From Phycisphaerales bacterium (GTDB lineage: Bacteria > Planctomycetota > Phycisphaerae > UBA1845 > UTPLA1), in assembly GCA_020639075.1 (NCBI GenBank), contig JACKHI010000001.1, positions 1,922,001 to 1,986,000 of the forward strand: a stretch of 64,000 nt of DNA. The letters run 5' to 3'. Positions 9,163 to 17,829 of the stretch are shown one piece after another (the first letter of the stretch is position 1; each line of letters opens with the position of its first letter). The notes beneath the pieces were generated by a model that worked only from the letters and a program-made list of their open reading frames with translations, ran no database searches and had not been told where the DNA came from. Position numbers and translations under genes: made by a program.

Positions 9163-11628
9163 TCATCCGGCAATCAACTGCTCAAGCGCCCTGTCGCGTT
9201 CCTCTACCGAAATCCCCGGTGCATACCCCGGCCATTCCGGGACAATCTGGCGCGCGAGCGCAATCAATGCCGCCTCACGATCCGACGCGGGCCCTGTCGT
9301 CGTCTGTTTCATCGACACGAGCCGCGCGTGAATGCGGCTGATAACCACTTTCCGATCGAATCCTTGCAGGTGTTCCGCGACGGTTGACTCTTTAGTCTGA
9401 TCGTCAAGCAACGCGTCGATCAACGCATCCCGACGCGCATCGATCCGCGATGCCCAGTCGCGCTTGAGCGCCGCCGCTTCGTCGCCTGATTCCAGAGCAT
9501 CGACGGCCGGGTCGATGAGTGCGTATAACAGCGCGATCGCTTCACCGGATTGCGCCGCCGACACACGAATCGGTATCGTGCCCTCGAGGCAACTTCGAAG
9601 CGCCTGCAGGCACTCCCCTCGCTCCGCTTCGCCCGTCGCCCCAACAGCCGACTTGATCGCATTGACGACGGTCGCATTATCGCCAATGTGCATGGCGCTG
9701 CGGAGCAGACCTGTATCGAATCGACGGGCCATCTCCGGCGGCATTTCCGATCGATATTGCGATGCGTCCTGCCATTCCGCCAGCGCCGCTGCTGCGTCGC
9801 CCGACAGATAAAGGGACTCGCCCAGATTCACGCTGAGCAGTACGCGATTCGTCGCCGACAGTTCCGCCATCGCCTGACGATCGCCCTTCAATGCCCTCGC
9901 CAGCACCGCACGACGACGCTGAATCGCCCCGTCCTCGTTTTCCGCGAGCCCCGCAACCACCTCTAGTCGCGCGCTCGCCGACAGTTTTCCGAACATGGCC
10001 TGCGACGCCTCCCAGGCCCTGTCACGAACCGACGCATCCGCCTCGTTGTCCGCCGCCGTACGATCGAATAGCGCCTCGAAATGCGAGATGGTCCGTCCGC
10101 ACCGCCCCAGGCCCTGCGCCGCGGCGCCGCGAACGAGCGCATCCGGATCCGCCAGCAGACCGGCCAGGAACTCCGCGATGCCGCCGTTGTCGTATGACGA
10201 AAGTCCCGCAATCGCAGCTGTTCGAGTCACCGCCGAACGCCCCGCGCCGGTCTCGTGTTCAAAAAGCGATCGAAGCGACTCGGCGCCGATCCGCGCCATC
10301 GCCCGTAGAAATTTCTCGCGAAGTTCCACGTCGTCGTCGGCCAGCGCGGCATAGCGGGCTTCCATCGCCGTTGTGACACGCTCTGTTGTCGGCTCGTCCG
10401 CATGACCGCGACGCGCCAGCGATCCCAATGATGACACCGACTCCGCAATCAGCGCCCGGTCCTTGGACGAAAGGCAACCCACCAGCGGCTCGATCGCGCG
10501 CGTGTCGTCAAGACGGCCGATGGCGCCGGCAACCCCCGCACGAACACGCGCGTTTGGTTCCGACTTCAGTGACTCGATCATCACGTCGATCGCTCCGGCG
10601 ATTCGGAGATTCCCAGCGATCACCGCGGACTGCTCGCGAATTCCAGGAACCGGGTCAGTCAACAGTGGCATGATCGCGGCGCGAACTTCCGCCGGCACAT
10701 CCTTCTGATCGATCACCATTGCCGCAATCAGGTCCAACCCGAGCTTCCGAACGTCGGACACGTCGTCTTTCAGAAATACGACAAGCTGCTCGCCCTGCGC
10801 CTTCTCGGACAGCGACAGAAATGAACTTCGGTATGCGGCGACCAGCCGGGAAACGAGCGTATCTCTCTGCGCTCGAAGCGCGCGGAGTTCCTCGCGGCGG
10901 CGCTGATTTGAACGAACGAGCCACTTGAGCTCACCCAGGCCGGCACGCTCGCGCCACCACGCCCGTGCCACATCGCCATCCTCAAAGTCCACGCCCGTCA
11001 TTCTCGCGAACGACGCTAATGATGCGCTGCGAATACCGGCGTCCGAGTCCGAAAGCAATTCAGCCAACACGCCGGCTGCGGCGTAGTCTTCCCCTAGACG
11101 GCCAACCATCTCGATCACGGCCAACCGCCGCGCAACAGGCTGCGTTGGATCGCGCGCAAGATCGCACAACGCCTTCTGCGACTTCGCCAGTGGATACGCC
11201 GCCAACGCAGCCTGGACGCCGTCCAGCACCGGCCCTTTCACATCGCCGACCAGGTTAACAAGCGGCGTCAGCAACACGTCTGGTGGGGATTCCGATGCGG
11301 CCAGGACACTGCACACGACCGATCTCGCAGCCCCATTCCCCTGCGTCGAATCCGTCAGAATGGCGTTAAGCCGCTCCATGGCCTCAGGCGTGCCGATCCT
11401 CAGCAGCGTCCGAACGCCGATCCGCCGAGCTTCAACCGTATTCTCGCCGACAATCAGCTTCGATGCGTCCGCGATCTGGACCGAAGCGTCCGTCGCCCCG
11501 GACAATCCCTCCTCCGCCGGCTGCGACATTGCCGCATCGAGTGAAGGAACGTCTGCCACAGGCGTTTGAGGCTGGGAGAGACTGAGAAGGCAGACTATCA
11601 GCAGCAGATGCGCCATCATGACTTTCAT
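9163..11628 (-). CDS. Exported HEAT-repeat protein
   Basis: 821 residues with a signal peptide at 1-20 (MKVMMAHLLLIVCLLSLSQP). Much of the rest is alpha-helical HEAT/PBS-lyase-type repeats, for example LTDPVPGIREQSAVIAGNL, LKSEPNARVRAGVAGAIGRL and LADPDALVRGAAAQGLGRCG, where the pattern D-x-VR-x-x-A-A-x-A-L-G recurs. Such solenoids bind proteins; no catalytic residues stand out. The C-terminal quarter is less repetitive. The minus-strand ribosome site GAGGG precedes the ATG at 11628. Secreted HEAT-repeat proteins of unknown role are frequent in planctomycetes, and nothing around it suggests a pathway. Confidence 0.75.
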   Translation of the reverse strand: MKVMMAHLLLIVCLLSLSQPQTPVADVPSLDAAMSQPAEEGLSGATDASVQIADASKLIVGENTVEARRIGVRTLLRIGTPEAMERLNAILTDSTQGNGAARSVVCSVLAASESPPDVLLTPLVNLVGDVKGPVLDGVQAALAAYPLAKSQKALCDLARDPTQPVARRLAVIEMVGRLGEDYAAAGVLAELLSDSDAGIRSASLASFARMTGVDFEDGDVARAWWRERAGLGELKWLVRSNQRRREELRALRAQRDTLVSRLVAAYRSSFLSLSEKAQGEQLVVFLKDDVSDVRKLGLDLIAAMVIDQKDVPAEVRAAIMPLLTDPVPGIREQSAVIAGNLRIAGAIDVMIESLKSEPNARVRAGVAGAIGRLDDTRAIEPLVGCLSSKDRALIAESVSSLGSLARRGHADEPTTERVTTAMEARYAALADDDVELREKFLRAMARIGAESLRSLFEHETGAGRSAVTRTAAIAGLSSYDNGGIAEFLAGLLADPDALVRGAAAQGLGRCGRTISHFEALFDRTAADNEADASVRDRAWEASQAMFGKLSASARLEVVAGLAENEDGAIQRRRAVLARALKGDRQAMAELSATNRVLLSVNLGESLYLSGDAAAALAEWQDASQYRSEMPPEMARRFDTGLLRSAMHIGDNATVVNAIKSAVGATGEAERGECLQALRSCLEGTIPIRVSAAQSGEAIALLYALIDPAVDALESGDEAAALKRDWASRIDARRDALIDALLDDQTKESTVAEHLQGFDRKVVISRIHARLVSMKQTTTGPASDREAALIALARQIVPEWPGYAPGISVEERDRALEQLIAG

Positions 11629-12331
11629 ACGGCCCTCGCCAGCGAACGATACCCGTTCCCGGTGAAAATAATAGTGGACGGACCGACGCCACGCCTGCGA
11701 CTCGGGCAGACGCCGTCAGCCTCCATGCCGATCGTATTCTGATCGTGAAACTCACACCCGCGCGCCGAAATCGGACCCCAACACCGACGCAACATCGCGC
11801 TGAGTATTCCCCCAACGAGGTCTCACTATTTCTACTCATCGGCGCAATCGGCAAGGACTGAACATGAGGGTTCGAACCCACGACTCATAGTCCGCCGCAA
11901 GCCGCTCCTATCCCCCGGCCAAACCTCTCGGCCGCCCCGTGGTCCCGACCGCCAACGTTCACCAGCAAAGAGCCCAAAGACCGTCGCAACCGCCTCGACG
12001 GCCGGCTCGAAGCCGCCGATTCCGGGCTTTCTGATGGTTGACGTACTATCGGACCCTTGGAGAATAGAATAGGCGTCATTCACCCGATAGGTCTTTCGGG
12101 ATGCGCGATCCGGCGCCCGACGGCCCGATCGAGCCGGATCCCGACGATGGCCAGGGAATTTCGGGTCACGCCGAATTCGCCCCCCCGTCGGGCGGCATCG
12201 GGGAGTACACGACGGATCGTGGCTTTCAGACCGCAACCGCCACTTGGGCGAGATGTAGAATGGACTGTGACCCGGCGGACACCGACGCCTCGCATGATCG
12301 GTCTTTCCGCAGCGACGAACAGGAATCAACC
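11629..12331. other. Intergenic stretch with a tRNA-Ser-like remnant
   Basis: 703 bases between divergent genes. On the minus strand near 11935-11855 the sequence resembles the D arm and T loop of a class II tRNA (GGCCGAGAGG and GGGTTCGAACCC), but acceptor and T stems do not pair, so I do not call a tRNA. The frame of the next plus-strand gene is open back to 12101, without a ribosome site or a sensible protein. Two promoters must lie here; I see no confident hexamer pair. Confidence 0.4.
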
Positions 12332-13639
12332 ATGATGTGCGACTTTCCATACCGTGCACGAATCGGCATCTCGAAAACCACTATTGGCGGGATGTGCATC
12401 GCGCTCGGGCTCGCGCTGGCCGCGCCGGTCTTCGGTCAAGCCAACGAAAGCAAACCCGAAGAGCCGAAGCCCACAGCCGTCACTCATCCGCAGAATCCCA
12501 TGATCTGGGACGTGGACGCGATGATGGAACAGGCCGTCCAGCAGATCTCCAAACGCTACAGCCTCAACCCGACACAGGAGCAGTACACGCGGCTCTTGTT
12601 GACACGCCGGGTCCGCGAATTCCTCGACGAACATGAGGGCGAGGTCCGCGAACTCCTGCAGGAATCCATGGACATGCGGATGGGCAAGGCCCCCGCCGAC
12701 AAGATGGCCCTCCAAGTATGGGCCCAGCGCGCCTTGCCGCTCTACGCCGAAGCTTCGCAGGCCATCCTCGACGGAAACGAAGAATGGGGCGTCATCCTCA
12801 CTGAGGACCAGAAGAAGATCCACGACAGCGACATGTCGCTGATGCGGCGCAGCTTTGACGGCGCCACCAACACCCTCAACCAATGGAGCGAGGGCAAGGG
12901 CCCCGCCCTGCCGGTGGTTCAGACCCCGAACGGTCAGAACACGCCGACAAAAGCCCCGAACGCCAAGGAAGGCGAAGGCGTCACAACGGATCCGCAAAAC
13001 GTCCGAATGCAGAACATCGAGGAAAACTGGAAGAGCTACGTCAACATGTTCGTCCAGGCGTATGAGTTGGACAAGGCGGCTCAGACCTCGGCGAGGGACA
13101 AGATCCTCAAGGAACAATACGAGAAGGCCCAGAAATATCGTGAGTCGCGCGCCGACGACTTTGAACGAATCGCCAAGCGAATCGAGGCCCTCGGCAATAC
13201 GGATCACCTCGAAAGGCAGAAACTCAAGAACCGGCAGCGCCTCCTCGAACGACGCATCTACGACCTGTTCGTCGAAATGGATGAACGTCTGCACAAGCTC
13301 CCGACCGCCGCGCAAGCCGCGAATGTCAAGGCTGAAGAAAAAGTGAAGCTCGAACAGCTCTATGCAGCCCTCGCCGGCGAAACCGGCAAGAAGAAAGACG
13401 CCACGGCCGATCGCAAGACGACACCACGCCCGACGAAGCCCGATGCGACGGAGTCCACCTCGCAGCCGGATTCGGCGTCTGACGCAAATGCGTCGGCGCC
13501 CAAAACGGAAGAAAAGGCGACGGAAAAGCCCGAACCGAAAGCCGAAGAACCGGTAGTGAAACCCGCCGAAAAACCGGCGGAAACGGAAAAGCCCGAAAAG
13601 AAGGGCGCACCAAAGCCCGACGAAAAAGTCGCCGCCTGA
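12332..13639 (+). CDS. Secreted helical protein with Lys/Glu/Pro-rich tail
   Basis: 435 residues from the ATG at 12332, preceded by AGGA at good spacing. The signal peptide ends at about VFGQA (residues 28-32). The middle (about 60-330) is helical and charged with coiled-coil character. From about 345 the protein becomes a low-complexity tail of Lys, Glu, Pro, Ala and Thr (repeats like EEKATEKPEPKAEEP), as found in cell-envelope spacers. No family recognised. The in-frame upstream extension to 12101 would hide the signal peptide and is rejected. A strong terminator follows. Confidence 0.7.
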   Translation: MMCDFPYRARIGISKTTIGGMCIALGLALAAPVFGQANESKPEEPKPTAVTHPQNPMIWDVDAMMEQAVQQISKRYSLNPTQEQYTRLLLTRRVREFLDEHEGEVRELLQESMDMRMGKAPADKMALQVWAQRALPLYAEASQAILDGNEEWGVILTEDQKKIHDSDMSLMRRSFDGATNTLNQWSEGKGPALPVVQTPNGQNTPTKAPNAKEGEGVTTDPQNVRMQNIEENWKSYVNMFVQAYELDKAAQTSARDKILKEQYEKAQKYRESRADDFERIAKRIEALGNTDHLERQKLKNRQRLLERRIYDLFVEMDERLHKLPTAAQAANVKAEEKVKLEQLYAALAGETGKKKDATADRKTTPRPTKPDATESTSQPDSASDANASAPKTEEKATEKPEPKAEEPVVKPAEKPAETEKPEKKGAPKPDEKVAA

Positions 13640-13688
13640 AGTCAACTCGCCGAATCCCGGCGACCCACGAGCCGGCAATCAAAAACCG

Positions 13689-13723
13689 AAGGCCCGAAGT
13701 CGCCACCGACTCCGGGCCTTTTT
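13689..13723 (+). terminator. Intrinsic terminator
   Basis: Arms 13689-13702 and 13707-13720 pair with one mismatch around a CCAC loop (outer AAGGCCCG/CGGGCCTT, inner AGTCG/CGACT), then five T. It lies 49 bases after the K/E/P-tailed protein and ends that transcript before truB. Confidence 0.85.
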
Positions 13724-13818
13724 CATTGATCTACCCGGACCCTGATACCGTCGAACCACATCGCCCACTACAATCGGCTCCGACGTCGATACCAACCGAC
13801 AAACATCGCCAGGATTGA

Positions 13819-14583
13819 ATGACCCGACAATTCCGCCACCCCAATCGACGCAAGCGTAGTGCAGAACCGAAGACCTCGGGCGTCGTCAACCTCTATAAGC
13901 CCGTCTGGCAGAGCTCGGCAAAGTACGTCTACAAACTTCGCGATGTCTACGACGAATGGAAAGTCGGTCACGCCGGCACACTCGATCCGTTCGCTGACGG
14001 CGTCGTCCTCGCCTGTATCGGTCGCGCCACAAAATTCGTCGAACAACTGATGACGCTCCCCAAGACCTACACGACGACGATCCGCCTCGGCGTCACCAAC
14101 GAGACGTTTGACACGGAACGCCCCTTTGAACCCGTCCCCGATGCAGTGCCCGCAACGCGAGACGCGCTGGAAACCGCGCTCGCCCAGTTTCGAGGCGACA
14201 TCGACCAGGCGCCGCCCGCCTTCAGCGCCGTCAAGATCGACGGCGTTTCGTCATACCGGCTCGCGCGAAAGGGCGCCGTCGACGATCGCCCGAAAAAACG
14301 CGTCACAATCCACGAACTCACCTTGCTGTCGTATGACTGGCCGACGGTTCAACTGCGCCTCGTGTGCAGTCGCGGAACCTACATTCGCGCGATCGCCAGA
14401 GATCTCGGAAACGCGCTGCAGTGCGGCGCCTGTTGCGAAGCCCTCCGCCGCGACGCCGTCGGTCCGTTCCGAATTGAAGACGCACTTCATCTGGACGCCG
14501 CAACGGATGAAGCAAAGACCGCCAGCCTCGTCTCCATCGAAAACGTCCAGATGATGCTCCAATCCGGCGCATTCGCTCCGTGA
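13819..14583 (+). CDS. truB: tRNA pseudouridine(55) synthase TruB
   Basis: Converts U55 of the T loop of tRNAs to pseudouridine. Visible motifs: GVVNLYKPVWQSS about 21-33, catalytic Asp D56 in GHAGTLDPFADGVV, the KTYTTTIRLG strand about 83-92 and SRGTYIRAIARDLG about 191-204. Its 254 residues are shorter than the usual ~300; the sequence stops soon after the catalytic fold and seems to lack a full C-terminal PUA-like domain, a known variation. Elsewhere truB is often near infB or rbfA, but here it stands alone after a terminator. Confidence 0.92.
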   Translation: MTRQFRHPNRRKRSAEPKTSGVVNLYKPVWQSSAKYVYKLRDVYDEWKVGHAGTLDPFADGVVLACIGRATKFVEQLMTLPKTYTTTIRLGVTNETFDTERPFEPVPDAVPATRDALETALAQFRGDIDQAPPAFSAVKIDGVSSYRLARKGAVDDRPKKRVTIHELTLLSYDWPTVQLRLVCSRGTYIRAIARDLGNALQCGACCEALRRDAVGPFRIEDALHLDAATDEAKTASLVSIENVQMMLQSGAFAP

Positions 14584-14798
14584 GGAATCCAGCGGCCCAG
14601 TCAACGATCTGATCGGGGCACACAAAACGTTCGCCACAGAACTGCCGCACGGTTGTCATCCCTCGGAAGGCAACACCTGTGGCACCGCCGACATGGCACT
14701 CACTCCGCCGAGACGCCCTTCAACCGCTGTTCGATCGCTGTATCCTCGATACAAACGCTTGAGACAGTCCATCCGCCGACGTCTATCAGGAGAGCCTC

Positions 14799-15962
14799 AT
14801 GAACGGGATACGCTTCGCCGGCATTTTTGTCGTGATCGCAGCTGCTTGCCTTTCGGCAGCGAACGCCGCCCCAATTATCTACGTTGCCCATCCAGGCCGG
14901 ATCATCCGGTTCGAAGACATCAACAACGACGATGACTACCTCGACGTATTCGAGTCGAAGCTTTATGCAAACAGTCTCCCGACGGACGTTGGCGACATCG
15001 TCGCCGGTGCGAATTCTCTATGGGTTTTGGACTCCGCCGCCGCACGCATCGTTCGTTTGATGGATGACAACCGCGACGGCGACGCCCTCGATCCGGGCGA
15101 ACAGACGGACTTTTGCGTCGTGACGACCGCCGCGCCAATGCTATCGCCTAGTCTCGAGGGCATAGGGCTGACGGTCGATGATGCGCTGATCGCCGCTGAC
15201 TACGCGAACGACGTCGTCTACCGAATCGCCGATCGCAATCATGACGGCGACGCAATGGACTTCGCCGAAATCGCCATCATCGCGACGGGATTGAATCAAC
15301 CGATCGCCGTCGCGCCGCGGTCGGACGGCACCATCCTCGTCCTACAGGAAGACCCGTCCTCGCCGCTCCAGATCCTTCGCGACCTGAACAACGACGGCGA
15401 CTATCTCGACTTTGCGGAGAACCTCCCATACGCCGAATCGCTCCCGATGACAACGGACATGTGCATCGGATCCGACACCCGCACGTGGTTGGCGCACAAT
15501 ACGCTCGGAATCATCGACCTGCTGATCGACGCAAACGGGGACGGCGATTGCCTGGACCCAAATGAACGCAGACGGTTCGCGGAAAATCTGCTCCTTCCGA
15601 CGTCCATTGCACGAGACGCCTCAACGGACGGCCTCTATGTCGTACAGCTCGACAGCGACGGCACGATCGTCCGCCTGCGCGACATCAACAACGACGGCGA
15701 CGCCCTCGACGTCGGCGAATCCGTCGCCGTCGCCGCGGGGCTTTCGCCCATCTTAGCTATGGCCGTTCCGAAGCAGTTGACAAACTGCATACCCGGCGAC
15801 GCCGACGGCGACGGAGCCATCGATACCGACGACATCCCGGGCTTCGTAAACTCGCTACTTGAACAGACCGGCCCGGCGCCGGCATGCCCGATCGACATGA
15901 ACAACGACGGCCGAATCGATGGTCTGGACATCCAGCCCTTCCTCTTCGCCCTCGTTCCCTGA
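14799..15962 (+). CDS. Secreted calcium-loop repeat protein with dockerin-like C-terminus
   Basis: 387 residues, signal peptide about 1-24 (cleavage near SAANA). The body contains six evenly spaced acidic loops that look like EF-hand-type calcium sites: DINNDDDYLDVFE, DDNRDGDALDPGE, DRNHDGDAMDFAE, DLNNDGDYLDFAE, DANGDGDCLDPNE and DINNDGDALDVGE. Between them lie beta-rich segments (DSAAARIVRL, YANDVVYRIA), consistent with a propeller-like fold. The last 60 residues carry GDADGDGAIDTDDI and DMNNDGRIDGLDI, a paired dockerin-like module typical of planctomycete exported proteins. Function unknown; likely extracellular and calcium-dependent. Confidence 0.8.
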   Translation: MNGIRFAGIFVVIAAACLSAANAAPIIYVAHPGRIIRFEDINNDDDYLDVFESKLYANSLPTDVGDIVAGANSLWVLDSAAARIVRLMDDNRDGDALDPGEQTDFCVVTTAAPMLSPSLEGIGLTVDDALIAADYANDVVYRIADRNHDGDAMDFAEIAIIATGLNQPIAVAPRSDGTILVLQEDPSSPLQILRDLNNDGDYLDFAENLPYAESLPMTTDMCIGSDTRTWLAHNTLGIIDLLIDANGDGDCLDPNERRRFAENLLLPTSIARDASTDGLYVVQLDSDGTIVRLRDINNDGDALDVGESVAVAAGLSPILAMAVPKQLTNCIPGDADGDGAIDTDDIPGFVNSLLEQTGPAPACPIDMNNDGRIDGLDIQPFLFALVP

Positions 15963-16035
15963 GCTGCATTCTGCGATCCGTATCGGAATCGTCACTTCGC
16001 CCGAGCCGGATATTGGATTGCAGGAAACGAAAACA

Positions 16036-16067
16036 CCGCGAATCCGACTCGATCGTCGAATTCGCGG
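16036..16067 (-). terminator. Likely terminator of the peroxiredoxin gene
   Basis: CCGCGAAT (16036-16043) and ATTCGCGG (16060-16067) pair perfectly, with a further GAC/GTC inner pairing. Read on the minus strand it is followed by TGTTTTCG. It lies 43 bases after the peroxiredoxin stop and between convergent genes, so it may work both ways. Confidence 0.6.
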
Positions 16068-16110
16068 CGCAGATTATGTGCCTTTTATTGTCGCGAACTG
16101 AAATACAGCC

Positions 16111-16698
16111 CTAGGCGTGCGCCTTCAGGTATTCCTTCACGCCGTCGGCCGAAGGCTTCATCGCCTTCTCGCCGGGCTTCCAGTTCGCCGGGCAGACTTC
16201 GCCGTTCTTCTCGAAGAACTGAAGCGCGTCGACCATTCGCAGCGCCTCGTCTACGTTGCGGCCAAGCGGCAGGTCATTGACGACCGCGTGACGAACTTTG
16301 CCATCCTTGTCGATCAGGAACAGGCCGCGCAGCGCGATGGCGTCGTTGAAAAGGACGCCGTAGTCTCGGGCGATCGTCTTCTTGAGATCCGCAACCATCG
16401 GGAATTGAACGTTGCCGATGCCGCCGTGCTCGCGCGGCGTGTTCTTCCAGGCGAGGTGCGAGAACTTCGAGTCGATCGACACCGAAACGACCTCGCAGTT
16501 TCGCTTCTTGAACTCGGGCAGCGCCTTGTCGAAGGCGATAATCTCCGACGGGCAGACAAACGTGAAATCCAGCGGATAGAAAAACAGGACGATGTACTTT
16601 CCGCGATGCGCAGACAGCTTGAATTCTGCGAACGAATTGTCCGGCATCACAACGTCAGCGGTAAAGTCAGGAGCCTCTCGCGTCACGAGTTGCGTCAT
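16111..16698 (-). CDS. 2-Cys peroxiredoxin (AhpC/Prx1 type)
   Basis: Reduces hydrogen and organic peroxides in the cytoplasm. Peroxidatic C49 lies in PLDFTFVCPSE and resolving C169 in NGEVCPANWKPG, the typical 2-Cys pair; length 195 matches. The GGIG near 92-95 resembles the GGLG motif of overoxidation-sensitive eukaryotic-like Prx, but a C-terminal YF motif is absent. I chose the ATG at 16698 because GAGGAG precedes it at good spacing; ATGs at 16719 and 16722 are in frame but worse. No AhpF partner is adjacent; thioredoxin is the probable reductant. The neighbouring mntR/mnt genes fit a shared role in oxidative stress. Confidence 0.93.
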   Translation of the reverse strand: MTQLVTREAPDFTADVVMPDNSFAEFKLSAHRGKYIVLFFYPLDFTFVCPSEIIAFDKALPEFKKRNCEVVSVSIDSKFSHLAWKNTPREHGGIGNVQFPMVADLKKTIARDYGVLFNDAIALRGLFLIDKDGKVRHAVVNDLPLGRNVDEALRMVDALQFFEKNGEVCPANWKPGEKAMKPSADGVKEYLKAHA

Positions 16699-16949
16699 CT
16701 TATGTGTCTCCTCAGTCATCATTACTCTCGTAGGTATCGTCGCGCGCCAAAGGCGCTGAATCCCTCCCATTCGGGACTCTCTCGTCATCGATCGTGTCGA
16801 TTCGCTCAGTCTCAGACCGTACGAACGGCCGTTAGCATAGCCCCCATCGCCGAGGATCGCCAGCGCGCAAAGAAACCCGGCGATGTCGGCAGTCGAGACC
16901 ACCGCAGCGCCGGGCTCAGATTCCGATTCTCATTGGCGCGAACCGCGAC

Positions 16950-17057
16950 TTACGTCGGGATCACACCGTTCGTGACGCCGAGTGCGACGAGGAGAAACTC
17001 GATCAATGCCGGGGCGAATGCCCAGAGTGCGCCGGCAAAAAACAACAGGATTTCCAT
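16950..17057 (-). CDS. Small single-pass membrane protein (35 aa), hypothetical
   Basis: A frame too short for ordinary gene finders: ATG at 17057 preceded by AGGGAGCGGATCA, reading MEILLFFAGALWAFAPALIE and on to NGVIPT before TAA. Almost all of it is one hydrophobic segment. The strong ribosome site and clean hydrophobic profile support expression; chance cannot be excluded. It lies between mntR and the peroxiredoxin gene, all on the minus strand, so a tie to manganese or redox stress is possible. Function unknown. Confidence 0.45.
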   Translation of the reverse strand: MEILLFFAGALWAFAPALIEFLLVALGVTNGVIPT

Positions 17058-17205
17058 TGATCCGCTCCCTTCAAGGACTTACGAAACTCCGCCGCAACAA
17101 GCGACCAACGCCGCCAGAGGCAACGACAAAGTCGATGACGGCTCGATGCGACGACAAGCCACCATTCTACCGATTTGCGATTCGGGATACGAGCCTCCGG
17201 CGCGC

Positions 17206-17661
17206 CTAGGCGTTCGCACGAAGGTGCCGCCGCATGGCCGCCAGCGTCGCCGGACTGATGTGATGTTCGATCCCTTCGGCGTCCAGTTCCGCATCCTTGG
17301 CCGGGACGCCGAGCGAACGCAGGAATTCGAGCACCGTCTTGTGACGTTCCCGGACCTCGACGGCGAGCTTGCTGCCCTTCGGTGTCAGGAAGATCGACCG
17401 ATAAGGCTCGGACGTCGCAAGGCCGTCACGCTTGAGCCGCTCGATCGTCTTCGTGACCGTCACCTGCGTCACGCCCAATCGGCGGGCAAGATCGACGGCC
17501 CGCGCTTCTCCCGTCTCCGCGATGAGGTCGTCGATCAGTTCCACGTAGTCCTCGGCCAGCTCCGAGGCATGATCGGAACGCGTCCTTTGATGGCTGTGAG
17601 CCGATTGTTCGTCGGAACGGCGGGAAGCGGGCTTTCGACCTCTCGCGACGCGAGCAGACAT
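17206..17661 (-). CDS. mntR: MntR/DtxR-family metal-dependent repressor
   Basis: 151-residue manganese-responsive repressor. A basic N-terminal tail (1-33) is followed by a winged helix-turn-helix (about 36-98, recognition helix VTQVTVTKTIERLKRDG) and the metal-binding/dimerisation helices. These include ERHKTVLEFLRSLGV (about 105-119) and AEGIEHHISPATLAAMRRHL (about 128-147), with the His and Glu ligands usual for MntR. The C-terminal SH3-like domain of DtxR is absent, as in MntR. It is divergent from the mnt ABC operon with 168 bases between; inverted repeats there are likely operators. Confidence 0.9.
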   Translation of the reverse strand: MSARVARGRKPASRRSDEQSAHSHQRTRSDHASELAEDYVELIDDLIAETGEARAVDLARRLGVTQVTVTKTIERLKRDGLATSEPYRSIFLTPKGSKLAVEVRERHKTVLEFLRSLGVPAKDAELDAEGIEHHISPATLAAMRRHLRANA

Positions 17662-17723
17662 GTCATTGCTCCTATGACGACAAGTAATCTACACGCAATC
17701 TCATGCCGACGTCCAGAACCTGG

Positions 17724-17738
17724 GTAAAGTTTTTTTAC
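17724..17738. promoter_or_regulatory. Inverted repeat upstream of the mnt promoter
   Basis: GTAAA (17724-17728) and TTTAC (17734-17738) form a perfect 5-5-5 dyad ending two bases before the -35 hexamer. A second MntR-type site is the simplest reading; the spacing differs from the other repeat, so it is less sure. Confidence 0.35.
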
Positions 17739-17740
17739 TG

Positions 17741-17769
17741 TTGCGACTATTCTTAGCCTGTGCTAATAT
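17741..17769 (+). promoter_or_regulatory. Promoter of the mnt ABC operon
   Basis: -35 TTGCGA at 17741-17746, a 17-base spacer, and -10 TAATAT at 17764-17769 with a TGC just before it (extended -10). The predicted start falls near 17776, giving a leader of about 54 bases to the ATG at 17830. Confidence 0.6.
17753..17766. promoter_or_regulatory. Probable MntR operator overlapping the -10 box
   Basis: TTAGC-CTGT-GCTAA is a perfect dyad whose right arm runs into the -10. DtxR/MntR operators are AT-leaning dyads with TTAG/CTAA cores, so binding here would block RNA polymerase when manganese is sufficient. Assignment rests on position beside mntR. Confidence 0.5.
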
Positions 17770-17829
17770 CCAGCGATCTGGCTGACGTAAGAAACGGCCC
17801 CGGAACTCTGGCCCGTATGGAGCAACTGC

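Noticed and set aside
11850..11940. tRNA-Ser-like sequence on the minus strand (GGCCGAGAGG D-arm look, GGGTTCGAACCC T-loop look)
   Set aside because: Acceptor and T stems do not pair and no 5-bp anticodon stem closes around a serine anticodon; at most a decayed remnant.
12326..13678. 450-residue open frame antisense to the K/E/P-tailed protein
   Set aside because: Shadow of a low-complexity, GC-rich gene; composed of Leu/Arg/Phe repeats mirroring Lys/Glu codons and without a ribosome site.
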